Positions 21,287-32,545 of a DNA stretch of 64,000 nucleotides are shown here, one piece after another; positions within the stretch are counted from its first letter, which is position 1; the number at the start of each line of letters is the position of its first letter. Position numbers and translations under genes: made by a program. Source of the DNA: Halanaeroarchaeum sp. HSR-CO (GTDB lineage Archaea; Halobacteriota; Halobacteria; Halobacteriales; Halobacteriaceae); NCBI RefSeq assembly GCF_024972755.1, contig NZ_CP087724.1, positions 248,001 through 312,000 on the forward strand. Direction: 5' to 3'. Below the pieces are notes generated by a model, which had not been told where the DNA came from, did not search any database, and saw nothing but the letters and a program-made list of their open reading frames with translations.

Positions 21287-22360
21287 ATGGTCTCGAAGGG
21301 GGATCTGGGCATCAGCTATCTCATCGCCGTCGGGGTCGTGCTGTTTGCGACCCTCAGCACCGGCGTGACGGTCCCCCGCTTCGTGAGCGACATCGCCGTG
21401 GCCCACCAGTCCCTCGTTCCCGCGGTCTCCGGGTTCACCATCGCCGTCGTGTTCACGACGACCGGCCTCTGGTTGCGGCAGAGCGACCTCGAGGACGAGA
21501 TGGGCTGGCGCGTGGCCTCCTGGGCCGCCATCGGCCTGGGCGTTCCCACCGTCGTCCTGTTCGTCCTGTACTTCTGGGACCCCTCGGCACTCCGCGGGCT
21601 CGACTGGCGGAGTCTCGCCACGATGAACATCGCCTTCGGTGGAATCATCGGCATCCTCTCGGGAGCGCTCGTCGGTCTGCGGACCGAATACGCCCGCAAG
21701 CAGACGCTCTACCAGCGCAACACCGTCTTCCTCCGACTGTTCCGCCACGATATCCGCAATAGTGTCAACCTCATCCAGGGGCACGTCGACCTCCTCACCA
21801 GCGATCACGACCTCCCGCGGGCCTCCGTCGGCGTGATCGACGAGCAGCTGGACCACATCCTCAGACTGGGCACCGCCGCGCATCGACTCGACGAACTCGA
21901 TGCGACCGAAGAGACGCGTCCCATCGACCTCTCGTCGCTGGTCGAGGATCGTCTCGCGGTGGTTCGTCGCGATCATCCCGACGTCGTCTTCGAGACGGAC
22001 CTCGATTCGGAGACGTACGTCCCTGGAAACGACCTGCTCGAGACCGCCGTGGACAACCTACTCACGAACCCCGCGGTCCACCACGACGGGTCGGTGGAGG
22101 TCCGGGTGCGAGTGGACCGCTCGGCCGAGGGGCCGAGGGACGTCGAACTCTGCGTTCGTGACGACGGTCCGGGGTTTCCGGAGGACGAGATCGCCGTCCA
22201 CGACCGAGCGACCGAGACGCAACTGCAACACAGCGACGGGGTGGGGCTCTGGCTCACGCGGTGGATCGTCGAATCGTTCGACGGAACGCTATCCATCGGC
22301 AACCACGAGGATGGCGGGGCGACGGTGCGGGTCCGACTCCCGTCCGCGTCGCCCGATTGA
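21287..22360 (+). CDS. membrane-bound sensor histidine kinase
   Basis: This 357-residue protein has an N-terminal sensor of four membrane helices (residues 8-28, 45-62, 75-97, 110-130). The dimerisation/phosphoacceptor region has its histidine in FRHDIRNSVN (His154). An HATPase domain follows with N box DNLLTNP, G1 box DDGPGFP and G2 box SDGVGLWL. It would autophosphorylate and pass phosphate to a response regulator that is not in this window (orphan kinase). The N box reads NLLTNPAVHH in place of NLLxNAxxH, a common haloarchaeal variant. Signal unknown; the membrane-embedded sensor suggests a membrane or energy-state input. Confidence 0.85.
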   Translation: MVSKGDLGISYLIAVGVVLFATLSTGVTVPRFVSDIAVAHQSLVPAVSGFTIAVVFTTTGLWLRQSDLEDEMGWRVASWAAIGLGVPTVVLFVLYFWDPSALRGLDWRSLATMNIAFGGIIGILSGALVGLRTEYARKQTLYQRNTVFLRLFRHDIRNSVNLIQGHVDLLTSDHDLPRASVGVIDEQLDHILRLGTAAHRLDELDATEETRPIDLSSLVEDRLAVVRRDHPDVVFETDLDSETYVPGNDLLETAVDNLLTNPAVHHDGSVEVRVRVDRSAEGPRDVELCVRDDGPGFPEDEIAVHDRATETQLQHSDGVGLWLTRWIVESFDGTLSIGNHEDGGATVRVRLPSASPD

Positions 22361-22394
22361 ACAGTGATGAGAACTGTGCCTGGTGGCACGTCGC

Positions 22395-23282
22395 TTACTC
22401 GCCCGTCTCGATGGGAGCGCCGATGAGGTTCCCCCACTCGGTCCACGAGCCGTCGTAGTTGCGGACGTCCTCGAAGCCGAGGAGTTCCGAGAGCACGAAC
22501 CACTCGATGGCGGCTCGCTCACCCACCCGGCAGTAGGTGATCGTCGATTCGCCGCCGGTCACGCCAGCCTCGGCGTAGCGGGCTCGAAGCTCGTCTTCGC
22601 CCTTGAAGGTGCCATCGTCGTTCAGGACCGTCGCGACGGGGACATTGGTGGCACCGGGGATGTGGCCACCACGCTGTGCGGTCTCGTCGAGGGCTTCGGG
22701 GGCGATGAGTTCTCCAGAGAACTCCTCCGGTGAGCGGACGTCGACCATCGGGAGGCCGTTCTCGATGGCGTGTTCGATGTCGTCGCGATAGGCCCGGATG
22801 TGTTCGAAGGGGCCGCGTGGCGTGTACTCACGCGCGGTGAACCCGGGGGCGTCGGTCGTGAGCGGGTAGTCGTTTTCCACCCAGTACTCCTTGCCGCCGT
22901 CGAGGACCCGTGCGTCCTCGTGGCCGTAGTACGTAAACTCCCAATACGCGAAGAGGGCGAACCAGTTCGCGATCCAGCCGTCGCCGTAGAAGACGACCGT
23001 CGAGTCCTCGGTGATGCCAGCACCACCGACGAGGTCGGCAAAGGCCTCCTTCGAGAGGATATCGCGCTCGGTCGCTTCCGAGAGGTCCTCGTCCCACTGG
23101 AAGCCGATGGCGCCCGGGATGTGGCCGTCGTCGTACCGGGACGGGAAATCCGAGTCCGGGGATTCGGGGCTGTTCACCTCGACGAGCCGATAGGCCGGGT
23201 CGTCGTCCTGGAACGCGTCGAGAGTGTTCGATACCCACTCCGCGGTCACCAGTGGAGCTGCCGGTTCGGATGCCTGGGTCAT
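22395..23282 (-). CDS. thiosulfate/3-mercaptopyruvate sulfurtransferase (rhodanese, two domains)
   Basis: This 295-residue protein has two rhodanese domains, an N-terminal inactive one (residues 10-150) and a C-terminal one (155-290). The active-site loop CRVGERA follows TITY near residue 250; the cysteine takes up the sulfane sulfur. The CRxGER loop is the form seen in archaeal and actinobacterial thiosulfate sulfurtransferases. Possible roles are cyanide detoxification and sulfur supply for Fe-S clusters, thio-tRNA and Moco, the last relevant to the molybdoenzymes nearby. A perfect inverted repeat lies between its TATA element and start codon, so it is probably repressible. Confidence 0.85.
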   Translation of the reverse strand: MTQASEPAAPLVTAEWVSNTLDAFQDDDPAYRLVEVNSPESPDSDFPSRYDDGHIPGAIGFQWDEDLSEATERDILSKEAFADLVGGAGITEDSTVVFYGDGWIANWFALFAYWEFTYYGHEDARVLDGGKEYWVENDYPLTTDAPGFTAREYTPRGPFEHIRAYRDDIEHAIENGLPMVDVRSPEEFSGELIAPEALDETAQRGGHIPGATNVPVATVLNDDGTFKGEDELRARYAEAGVTGGESTITYCRVGERAAIEWFVLSELLGFEDVRNYDGSWTEWGNLIGAPIETGE

Positions 23283-23290
23283 GGCGATTA

Positions 23291-23304
23291 TATTGTTGAC
23301 AATA
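23291..23304. promoter_or_regulatory. operator-like inverted repeat before the rhodanese gene
   Basis: The sequence tattgt-tg-acaata is a perfect 6-2-6 dyad. It begins 9 bases before the ATG at 23282 and lies just downstream of the TATA element, so a protein bound here would cover the transcription start. A typical site for an ArsR- or TrmB-type repressor; the regulator is not identified. Confidence 0.55.
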
Positions 23305-23308
23305 CTTC

Positions 23309-23317
23309 ATTTTATCA
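23309..23317 (-). promoter_or_regulatory. TATA element of the rhodanese gene
   Basis: On the minus strand ataaaatga lies about 30 bases before the start codon at 23282. Confidence 0.45.
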
Positions 23318-23445
23318 CATCCCTTCACGGCGATTCAGGCCGGTATCGTGTACGGCGGAGACCGTTCGTTCGGCGGATTCGTTTGGTCGGGGATGGGGTG
23401 GGTGAGGACGTGGCCTCGGTCCGGTCACGACCCTGGCGTCGCGGT

Positions 23446-24747
23446 TCACTCCGTCACAGTTCGGAGCCGCTCCACGAGATACGTCGCCGCCTCGGGCGCG
23501 ACCCGTGCGTACATCGTAGCGTAGCGCAGCGACGCTTCGGCGTCCTCGGCGTCGAAGTAGCGCTCGTCGAGGGATCGCCTCGCATCATCGTAGCCCCCCA
23601 TGCCCGCCCGGGCGATGGCGACACTCAGGTGGGGGTAGTCCGCCTCCTCGAGGGCCGCGATGGCGGACCGGGCATCGGCGGCGCTGGACCGGATCGATGA
23701 CGCGGTCACGTCCTCGTTGACGTCGTCGTCCTCGATGGCACGGTAGACGCTTCGATAGACGGCCATCGCGGCCAGGTCCCGTCCGGCTTCCAGGAGGGCA
23801 CTGGCGAACGCTCCGTCGCCACGTCGACGATACTCTCCGATGGCCCCCTCGCCGGATTGCACACGTCGACTCGCGTCACGGAAGAGCCGAGCGGCGACGC
23901 GGCCGACGTCGCGGTCGAAGACCGTCTCGGCCTCGTATTCCTGATAGCCGTCCAGCGTCTGGCGTGTGGTGTCGGTCGCGATCGACAGTACCCGCGTCCC
24001 CTCGATGAGCGTCGACCACTGCGATTCCGTCGTGTCCCGCCGGTCCAGGTACTGCTGGTGGATGGCACGTGCGTCGGCGAGACTCGACTCCGCGTCCTCG
24101 GTCTCCTCGACCGCCCGCCCGGCCTGTTCGACGGCGTCGATCGGCGACTCGGGGTAGGGACGCTCTGGACGGGCCTGACGGCGGACGTCCTCGAGGAGGT
24201 TCTCGAGGGTAGCGTAGACGAGGACGGCCTCGACTGGGTCGCTCGCCCGGTACTCGAGGTCGGCGGTGAACGCGCCGAGGTCCTCCCTGACGGCCGTGCG
24301 GCGTTCGCTGACCGCTTCGCCGTCGTCGTTGCCGGTGGCCGCGCGATAGCTTCCGAGCAGGTTCGCCGCATTCCCCCGGGTGTGTCGCCAGTCCCGGAGG
24401 ACGTCGATTTCGAACGTCGCGTCACTGCCCGATTCGAGGCGTTGCTGGACGCGGTCCTGGTCTCTGTCGATTTCGCGGGCGACGACCCCGTTCGGAATCG
24501 AGGGATCGGCGGGCACCGATTCGACGAGCTCCCGGGCCCGTCTCCGGTGGGGGTCGACGAGTGAGGCGGGAATGGTGATCGGTAGTGGTGCGGCGGTCGT
24601 CGGGAGGGGAGGGAGTCCGTCCTGGAATTCGCTCGAATCGATCGAGGGGGTGTCCTCGCCGCGAGGCCCATCGAGTGCCCCGCACCCGGCGAGTCCGGTC
24701 ACGGCGACAGCACCGGCGCCGGCCAGAAAGCTGCGGCGCGTGGTCAT
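23446..24747 (-). CDS. Tat lipoprotein of unknown function
   Basis: This 433-residue protein has a twin-arginine signal with lipobox, TRRSFLAGAGAVAVTGLAGC, so it is exported folded and lipid-anchored at Cys22. The mature part is helical and rich in Arg and Ala, with repeated patterns of about 35-40 residues that look like helical hairpins. No enzyme motif. Its ATG overlaps the stop of the smaller lipoprotein gene upstream (ATGA), so the two work together or are at least co-expressed. Confidence 0.65.
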   Translation of the reverse strand: MTTRRSFLAGAGAVAVTGLAGCGALDGPRGEDTPSIDSSEFQDGLPPLPTTAAPLPITIPASLVDPHRRRARELVESVPADPSIPNGVVAREIDRDQDRVQQRLESGSDATFEIDVLRDWRHTRGNAANLLGSYRAATGNDDGEAVSERRTAVREDLGAFTADLEYRASDPVEAVLVYATLENLLEDVRRQARPERPYPESPIDAVEQAGRAVEETEDAESSLADARAIHQQYLDRRDTTESQWSTLIEGTRVLSIATDTTRQTLDGYQEYEAETVFDRDVGRVAARLFRDASRRVQSGEGAIGEYRRRGDGAFASALLEAGRDLAAMAVYRSVYRAIEDDDVNEDVTASSIRSSAADARSAIAALEEADYPHLSVAIARAGMGGYDDARRSLDERYFDAEDAEASLRYATMYARVAPEAATYLVERLRTVTE

Positions 24748-25367
24748 TCGGCTCCCCCCTCGACCGTCACCGTCGCGTCGAAGGCCGGCGGTCGCTCCGG
24801 CCGGTTACAGTGACTGCCCATCCCGGTCCCGAAACCGCTCGACCCCTCACCCGTGATGGGCAACCGGATGGCGAACCCGACCATCTGGCGCGACTCCGCC
24901 GAACAGGCGACGTCGGCCGGCCTGGTGGACCGGCAGAAATCAACCTGCGGGTTCCCGTCGGGGTCGACGGCCACTTGCTGTAGGTGGATCTCGCGACATT
25001 CGCCGACCGGGGTCGCATAGAGGAACACGGACTCGGTCTCGAAGTCCGTCTCCGCCGTGAACGTCCGGAGCCGTTCGCCAGCGTCCGTGGCGGCGAACTC
25101 CCACTGCTCGACCTCCTCGGCCGTCACGAGGTAGTCGCCGCCACCCCGTGGTTCGGGTCGCTCGTCCCGTGTCGTCGTCCGGTCCCTTCGGACGAACAGC
25201 GGCGTGGCGGTCGGTTCCCGGACGTGGACGAACTCGTGGGCTATCGGATCTTCGCGGGGGGCGGGCGCACGTCGCGTTTCTGACGTCTCGGAACCGGTAC
25301 AGCCTGCCAGCATCGCGAGCCCCGTCGTGGCGGCGGCGAGGGCCTCGCGGCGGGTGATGGAGGGCAT
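24744..25367 (-). CDS. small Tat lipoprotein
   Basis: This 207-residue protein has an N-terminal ITRREALAAATTGLAMLAGC twin-arginine lipoprotein signal. The mature part is beta-rich and has paired cysteines (CREIHLQQV, FCRSTRPADVACS) that may form disulfides on the cell surface. A minus-strand TATA-like ttatta lies about 27 bases before the ATG. First gene of a two-gene operon with the larger lipoprotein. Function unknown. Confidence 0.65.
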   Translation of the reverse strand: MPSITRREALAAATTGLAMLAGCTGSETSETRRAPAPREDPIAHEFVHVREPTATPLFVRRDRTTTRDERPEPRGGGDYLVTAEEVEQWEFAATDAGERLRTFTAETDFETESVFLYATPVGECREIHLQQVAVDPDGNPQVDFCRSTRPADVACSAESRQMVGFAIRLPITGEGSSGFGTGMGSHCNRPERPPAFDATVTVEGGAE

Positions 25368-25468
25368 CGATAGCCAGTTCGTGGGGACGTAATAACATAG
25401 TTTTGCTACTTTCGAGGGGAGGGGGTGGGGGTCAGACGATTTATCAGTTCCCGACGATATGATTCGCT

Positions 25469-26563
25469 ATGGAACGGGGGTGGTGGTTGCTCGTCGCCGT
25501 GGCGCTGGTCGCCCTGCTGGTTCTCTCGGGTGGGATCCCCGGCGACCAGTCGGGAGCCGGTCGAGGGGAAGTCGAGGTGAGTGGCCTGTACAACGTCTCG
25601 AATGGAACACAGCTCTGGCCGTACACCAGCACCGCCCACGACGTCGAGACGCGCACGCTCCCGATCAACGTCTACGTGAACAAGAGCCCGGCAGCGACGC
25701 GCGATATCCTCGTGGGCGACGCCCAGCACTGGGACGAGGTCGGCGCCGAACGGGCCGATGCTGGCGAATCGTACTCGATCGCTCGATGGGGGGCTGCCTC
25801 GGGCGCGGACCGGTATGCGGCGGTCTACGCCGACGGAAGTGGCTCCGTCTGGCTGGGCGAGGAGTTCCAGCTCGAGGACGGTCGCTACCTCGGGACCCGC
25901 GAACACGTCCGAATCTACGGTCGGTTCGACGGCTCGTGGTCGGCGATTCAGGCCCACGGCGAGTACTGGGACTGGTTCCGACTCCGACACACCGTCGTGG
26001 ACCTCGATCGGGCCAGGAACGGGGTGGTCCGGGATCTCAGCACTGGCGACGACGTGACCGTGATCGAACGCGACAGCCCGCCGGAGCGTGTCGTGCTCGT
26101 CGGGGCCGCCCTTGCCGTGGTGGCCGGTTGGAGACGCGTCTCTCGCAACCATCTGGCGGCGTTCGGGCCTGGTGCGGTCTACCTCGGCGTCAGATCGACG
26201 GGGATCGCCCTCGAGGGCCTGCTGGCCATCGCGCCGCCCAAGGCCATCGTGGGGATCCTCTATCCGTTCTTCCTGGTGGGGGTGCCGACCGTCGCCTACT
26301 ACTGGACTCGACGGGTCGAGACCGACATATCGCCCGTCACCGCGGCCGTTCTGCCGTCGCTCGGCTTCGCTCTCGCACTGGTCATCGACGGAATGGCGAT
26401 GGGGATCTACGACCCCTCGCTGCAGCTCGTCGCGGTTCGGATGGCGGCCGCCACCGCCCTCGGTCTCATCGCCGCCGCGGGGACGACCGACGGACCCACT
26501 GTTGGGCCGGGGGCGACCCTGTGGTTCGTCGCCATCGCCCTCCCCCTCGTCGGGCTGGTGTGA
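25469..26563 (+). CDS. membrane protein with exported N-terminal domain
   Basis: In this 364-residue protein, residues 4-24 are a signal or anchor helix. Residues 30-190 form an extracytoplasmic beta-rich domain (VNVYVNKSPAATRDIL, YGRFDGSWSAIQAHGEYWDWFRL). Six or so hydrophobic helices (about residues 205-360) complete the protein. A plus-strand TATA (atttatca, 25439-25446) gives a leaderless start. It lies divergent from the lipoprotein pair and upstream of a solute-binding protein. No known family. Confidence 0.65.
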   Translation: MERGWWLLVAVALVALLVLSGGIPGDQSGAGRGEVEVSGLYNVSNGTQLWPYTSTAHDVETRTLPINVYVNKSPAATRDILVGDAQHWDEVGAERADAGESYSIARWGAASGADRYAAVYADGSGSVWLGEEFQLEDGRYLGTREHVRIYGRFDGSWSAIQAHGEYWDWFRLRHTVVDLDRARNGVVRDLSTGDDVTVIERDSPPERVVLVGAALAVVAGWRRVSRNHLAAFGPGAVYLGVRSTGIALEGLLAIAPPKAIVGILYPFFLVGVPTVAYYWTRRVETDISPVTAAVLPSLGFALALVIDGMAMGIYDPSLQLVAVRMAAATALGLIAAAGTTDGPTVGPGATLWFVAIALPLVGLV

Positions 26564-26599
26564 TGGGCTTATCACTCAGGACTTCATACTTTCGTTATC

Positions 26600-28333
26600 A
26601 TGAGACACGGTGGCCGTGTCGGTCGGCGCGCGTTCGTCGGCGGGGTGGCCACGGCCCTGGCCGGGTGTATCGGGGCGGGCGGAACGGACGACGACCCGAC
26701 CACCGGGCAGCCACCGGAATCGGGCCCCGATCCGGTGTCTCTCACCATCAAGACGACCCCCTCCGACGACGACCCGTACGCGATGCGCATCGCCCGAACG
26801 CTCTCCGAGAACCTGAACGCCGTCGGCGTCAGGACCGATATCGTCCCGATGGCCATCAAGGAGTTGCTCGAGTCGGTCCTCGTCGACCAGGCGTTCGATC
26901 TCTACGTCGCTCGTCATCCGGGCGGCCAGGACCCGGATTACCTCCGTTCACTGCTACACGCCGACAACGGCGACGAGGCCGGCTGGCGAAATCCCTTCGG
27001 CTATGTCGATTCCTCGGTGACCGACCTGCTCGAACGACAGCGGCTCCAACGCGGCGACGAGCGAACGGCGACGGTGCACGACCTTCTCACCACCGTCAGG
27101 GACCACGTCCCGATGATGGTCCTCGCTCATCCGGACAGTGTCCACGCGATCCGCAACGACCGGATCGTGGAGTGGCCGAGCCGCGGCCTGCAGACCGCCG
27201 ATGACCTGCTGGAACTCCGTCCTGCAGCGGAGGCCGACGTCGAGACGGTCCGCATCGCGATCATCGACGATCGCCCGACTCGGAATCAGAACCCCCTCGC
27301 GTTCTCCTTCAGAGACCGGGGCCTGATCACGGAGCTCCTCTACGAACCACTGGTCCGCGAGCGGTCGTCGGGGGTAGAACTCCGACTGGCCAGCGGGTTC
27401 GGGTGGACCGAGACCGAGGTCGGCGACCGCCTGTCCATCACGCTGGAGGATGCCGTCTGGCACGACGGGACACCGGTGACCGCCGCCGACGTCGCGTTCA
27501 CCTATCGGTTCGTCGCGGACACCGCCATGGGGTCGATGGAGGACCCGGTTCCAGCCCCGATGTTCCGGGGGCGGTCGGAACTCGTCGATACTGTCAGTGC
27601 ACTCGACGACCGCACGGTCTCGATCGACTTCGATGCTTCTCGGGAGGTCGCCTTCCGCGCTCTCACACTACCGATCCTCCCGAAACACGTGTGGGAGCCG
27701 AAAGCGAACCCGGCAGCGGTCGCGGGGATACAGGTTTTCGGAGCCTCGACCGAAGCACTCCGTTGGGCTAATCCGAACCCCGTCGGGAGCGGTCCGTTTG
27801 CCTTCGAAGCCGCCGAAAACGAACAACGGTTGGAACTGACCCGGTTCGACGATCACTTCACCGAAGGCCCGGCGTTCGAGGGGCTGACGTTTCGCGTCGC
27901 GCCGTCCGACGCGGCCGCCATCGAACTCGTGCTCGCCGACGAGGTGGACGCGACCGGCCCCATCGACGCGTCGCTCGTCTCGAACATCGCCCGCTCGGGC
28001 GAGGCGACGATGATCGCCGGCCCAGCCAGGTCGTTTTATCACGTGGGTTTCAACGTCCGAGAACCCCCACTCGACGCCCCCCGATTCCGGCGGGGTGTGG
28101 GGACTCTCCTCGACCGACGCGACGTCGTCAGCCGCATCTTCGACGGGTTCGCCTCGCCAGCCATCGTCCCCGTCGACGGCCAGTGGAAACCAGATGGTGT
28201 CGAAGACGAGGCGGCTAGCCCGACCGAAACCTTCCCGGGACAACCAGGGGAGCTCGACCGCGAAGCGGCGGTGGCTGCATTTCGGGACGCCGGGTATCGG
28301 GTCCACGACGGAGCGATGATCGCGGACGGATGA
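26600..28333 (+). CDS. lipoprotein solute-binding protein with rearranged SBP_bac_5 domains
   Basis: This 577-residue protein has a Tat-type lipobox ending LAGC (Cys22). Residues 45-215 (ARTLSENLNAVGVRTDIVPM, then DPDYLRSLLHADNG and GWRNPFGYVDSSV) resemble the C-terminal half of a peptide-type (family 5) binding protein. Residues 225-560 resemble the N-terminal two thirds of another (LITELLYEPLV, then VWHDGTPVTAADVAFTYRF and NPVGSGPFAF). The gene thus encodes a C-half followed by an N-half, as in circular permutation or a partial tandem duplication. No ABC permease or ATPase is next to it. Leaderless, TATA gcttatca at 26567-26574. It may be a sensor or scavenger rather than a transporter part. 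Confidence 0.7.
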   Translation: MRHGGRVGRRAFVGGVATALAGCIGAGGTDDDPTTGQPPESGPDPVSLTIKTTPSDDDPYAMRIARTLSENLNAVGVRTDIVPMAIKELLESVLVDQAFDLYVARHPGGQDPDYLRSLLHADNGDEAGWRNPFGYVDSSVTDLLERQRLQRGDERTATVHDLLTTVRDHVPMMVLAHPDSVHAIRNDRIVEWPSRGLQTADDLLELRPAAEADVETVRIAIIDDRPTRNQNPLAFSFRDRGLITELLYEPLVRERSSGVELRLASGFGWTETEVGDRLSITLEDAVWHDGTPVTAADVAFTYRFVADTAMGSMEDPVPAPMFRGRSELVDTVSALDDRTVSIDFDASREVAFRALTLPILPKHVWEPKANPAAVAGIQVFGASTEALRWANPNPVGSGPFAFEAAENEQRLELTRFDDHFTEGPAFEGLTFRVAPSDAAAIELVLADEVDATGPIDASLVSNIARSGEATMIAGPARSFYHVGFNVREPPLDAPRFRRGVGTLLDRRDVVSRIFDGFASPAIVPVDGQWKPDGVEDEAASPTETFPGQPGELDREAAVAAFRDAGYRVHDGAMIADG

Positions 28334-29121
28334 TTCTATTTCGGGTCATCGCCAGCATGGTGCTCGTCGTTGGCGGGATGCTGGCGGTCACCGCGTACGC
28401 CGCCGTCGGTCGCGATCGCATCCGGTCGGGGATCGGTCAGTGGCGAACGCAGGTCCGCGAGACCTGGCGGTACGTCGCCGTCCTGGCCGTCGTTCTGGGG
28501 GTGAACAAGTTCGCACGCGTGTACGGCCCCCGCATCTCGTGGCTGCTGGACTGGAATCTCACCCCGTACATCTACCGTCTGGAGGGGGAGTTCGTGGTCT
28601 GGGTACAATCGTTCGCTTCGCCCTCGCTGACGGCCGCCCTCGGGTTCGTCTATCTCTACGGCTACGCGTACTTGCTCATATTTCCGCTACTCGGGTACTT
28701 CCTCCTCAACGACTCGCGGGCGTTCAAGCAGACGGTCGTGGCCTATACGCTCAACTACGCCGTCGGCGTCGTCATATACACGCTGTTCGTCTCCTTCGGC
28801 CCGCGCAACGTCGATCTCGTCACCGGACTCCTGTTCACCGAGTATCCGGAGGCGATGTTGGTCACCTGGCAGGTCAACTCCTACACGAACGTCTTCCCGT
28901 CCCTTCACACCTCCCTTGCGACCACCGTGGCGCTGCTCGCCTGGATCACCCGCGACCGACTTCCACGGTGGCCCCCCATCGCTATCCCGCTCGCGGTCGG
29001 CGTCGTCGTCTCGACCATGTACCTCGGAATCCACTGGGCGACCGACGTGATCGCGGGTATTGCCCTCGCAGCGTTCAGTGTCGTCGCGGCCGGGGCCGTC
29101 GTCCGCCGCGTCGAAGGCTGA
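28330..29121 (+). CDS. PAP2-superfamily membrane phosphatase
   Basis: This 263-residue protein has six membrane helices. The PAP2 core is visible as SLHTSLATTVAL (the His of motif 2, near residue 196) and HWATDVIAGIAL (motif 3, near residue 238). The class is like inositolphosphotransferase/IPC-synthase-type phosphatases, which act on lipid phosphates at the outer membrane face. The first lysine-arginine motif is weak. Its ATG overlaps the stop of the solute-binding protein, so the two are coupled. Possible role in lipid or polyprenyl phosphate turnover. Confidence 0.7.
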   Translation: MILFRVIASMVLVVGGMLAVTAYAAVGRDRIRSGIGQWRTQVRETWRYVAVLAVVLGVNKFARVYGPRISWLLDWNLTPYIYRLEGEFVVWVQSFASPSLTAALGFVYLYGYAYLLIFPLLGYFLLNDSRAFKQTVVAYTLNYAVGVVIYTLFVSFGPRNVDLVTGLLFTEYPEAMLVTWQVNSYTNVFPSLHTSLATTVALLAWITRDRLPRWPPIAIPLAVGVVVSTMYLGIHWATDVIAGIALAAFSVVAAGAVVRRVEG

Positions 29122-29196
29122 TCGGGCGGTGACGACCTACCGGTAGCACGTACCATAACGATTATATCAACGTCCGGGTGTACTCCCGTCTGTTCC

Positions 29197-29337
29197 ATGG
29201 GCGAGGACGGCATCCGCGAACGGTTACGACGAAAACTCGATTCGACGGAGAACGACGATCTACGGTATCACCTGCGGTCGGCACTCCAGCACCTCGATAT
29301 CGACCGTCAGTCTTCCAACGAGGACCGTCGCCGATAG
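29197..29337 (+). CDS. 46-residue charged microprotein
   Basis: MGEDGIRERLRRKLDSTEND at the start, then LRYHLRSALQHLDID and a polar end: two short charged helices. A TATA-like attatatc (29160-29167) stands about 33 bases before the ATG. Haloarchaea encode many such small proteins, some of them regulators. Not recognised. Confidence 0.5.
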   Translation: MGEDGIRERLRRKLDSTENDDLRYHLRSALQHLDIDRQSSNEDRRR

Positions 29338-29484
29338 CCGGCAGCGGGCGTCTCGTCGGTCCGGGCGATATGCTCCAGACACTGACGGTCGTCTGGCCGC
29401 TCGATCCACCGTCGTCTCTCCGATGGACCCAGCCGGCTGGTCTCGAGACGAACCGTTTTCCCACACCGTGACAGAACCTTCTGT

Positions 29485-29928
29485 ATGGAAACCATCGAAT
29501 ACGAGCCGATCGGCTACGTCGAGTCACCGTTCGACGCTCCCGAGGACGTTCCCCGTCCGACCGACGATCCGGTCGAGGCCAGCGGCACCGTCGTCCTCGA
29601 CGATCGGTTCGAACCGGGTCTCTACCGCCTCGAAGAGTTCTCACACGTGATGGTGATCGCCCACCTCCACGAGTCGTCGACGACCCGACTTCGGGTCCGA
29701 CCGGGCGGCGCGACCGGCGAGGTCGGCATCTTCGCGACGTCTGGCCCGGCTCGGCCCAATCCGATCGGCGTGTCCGTCCTCTCTCTGGACGGCGTCACCG
29801 GGCTGCGGCTGGCGGTCTCGGAACTCGACCTCGTGGATGGGACCCCGGTCCTCGACGTCAAACCGTACGCACCCAAAGACGACCACCTGTCCGGTCTGCG
29901 CCGTGGGTGGATGGCCGGCCCAACGTAA
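29485..29928 (+). CDS. TrmO-family tRNA methyltransferase
   Basis: This 147-residue protein is of the TsaA/TrmO family, which uses S-adenosylmethionine to N6-methylate the t6A base at position 37 of some tRNAs. Family marks are IEYEPIGYVESPFDAPEDVP at the start, the central EEFSHVMVIAHLHES, the RPNPIGVSVL block near residue 90 and VLDVKPYAPKDD near residue 127. The length matches the compact archaeal members. A stand-alone gene between a microprotein and convergent katG. Confidence 0.85.
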   Translation: METIEYEPIGYVESPFDAPEDVPRPTDDPVEASGTVVLDDRFEPGLYRLEEFSHVMVIAHLHESSTTRLRVRPGGATGEVGIFATSGPARPNPIGVSVLSLDGVTGLRLAVSELDLVDGTPVLDVKPYAPKDDHLSGLRRGWMAGPT

Positions 29929-29977
29929 GGCGAGAAAACGAAACTGATCGCCGCCTCGGTACTGCCTGGCCCGCCGA

Positions 29978-32181
<2,204 letters not shown>

Positions 32182-32545
32182 TGTATCACGCTTCGATGCT
32201 GCGGTGGGGCGGTGCATAAAGATGGCGATGCATTTCCGTATTCGAGTAAAATCATTCACCAAAACAAATAATTTATTGCGTTTCCCGCACTGGATATTCG
32301 GCTTTTCCGTGAATCCTGCCGGTAGTTCCGTCGACACTGACAGTTTGGCTGTGGGACAGTTCCGGCTGCGGACGCGAGACGAATGGGCGACCCGTGGACC
32401 GGCGGTGACCAGTGTCGCGTGGTGACCGCACGGGCGCCACCGGCCTCGGTAATTCTCACCGGATGGCAAACGACTCAAGACTCATCACCACGGCCCGCGT
32501 AGGTCGAGACGAACCCCATCCCTGTATCGTAGTGGATGGGACTCC

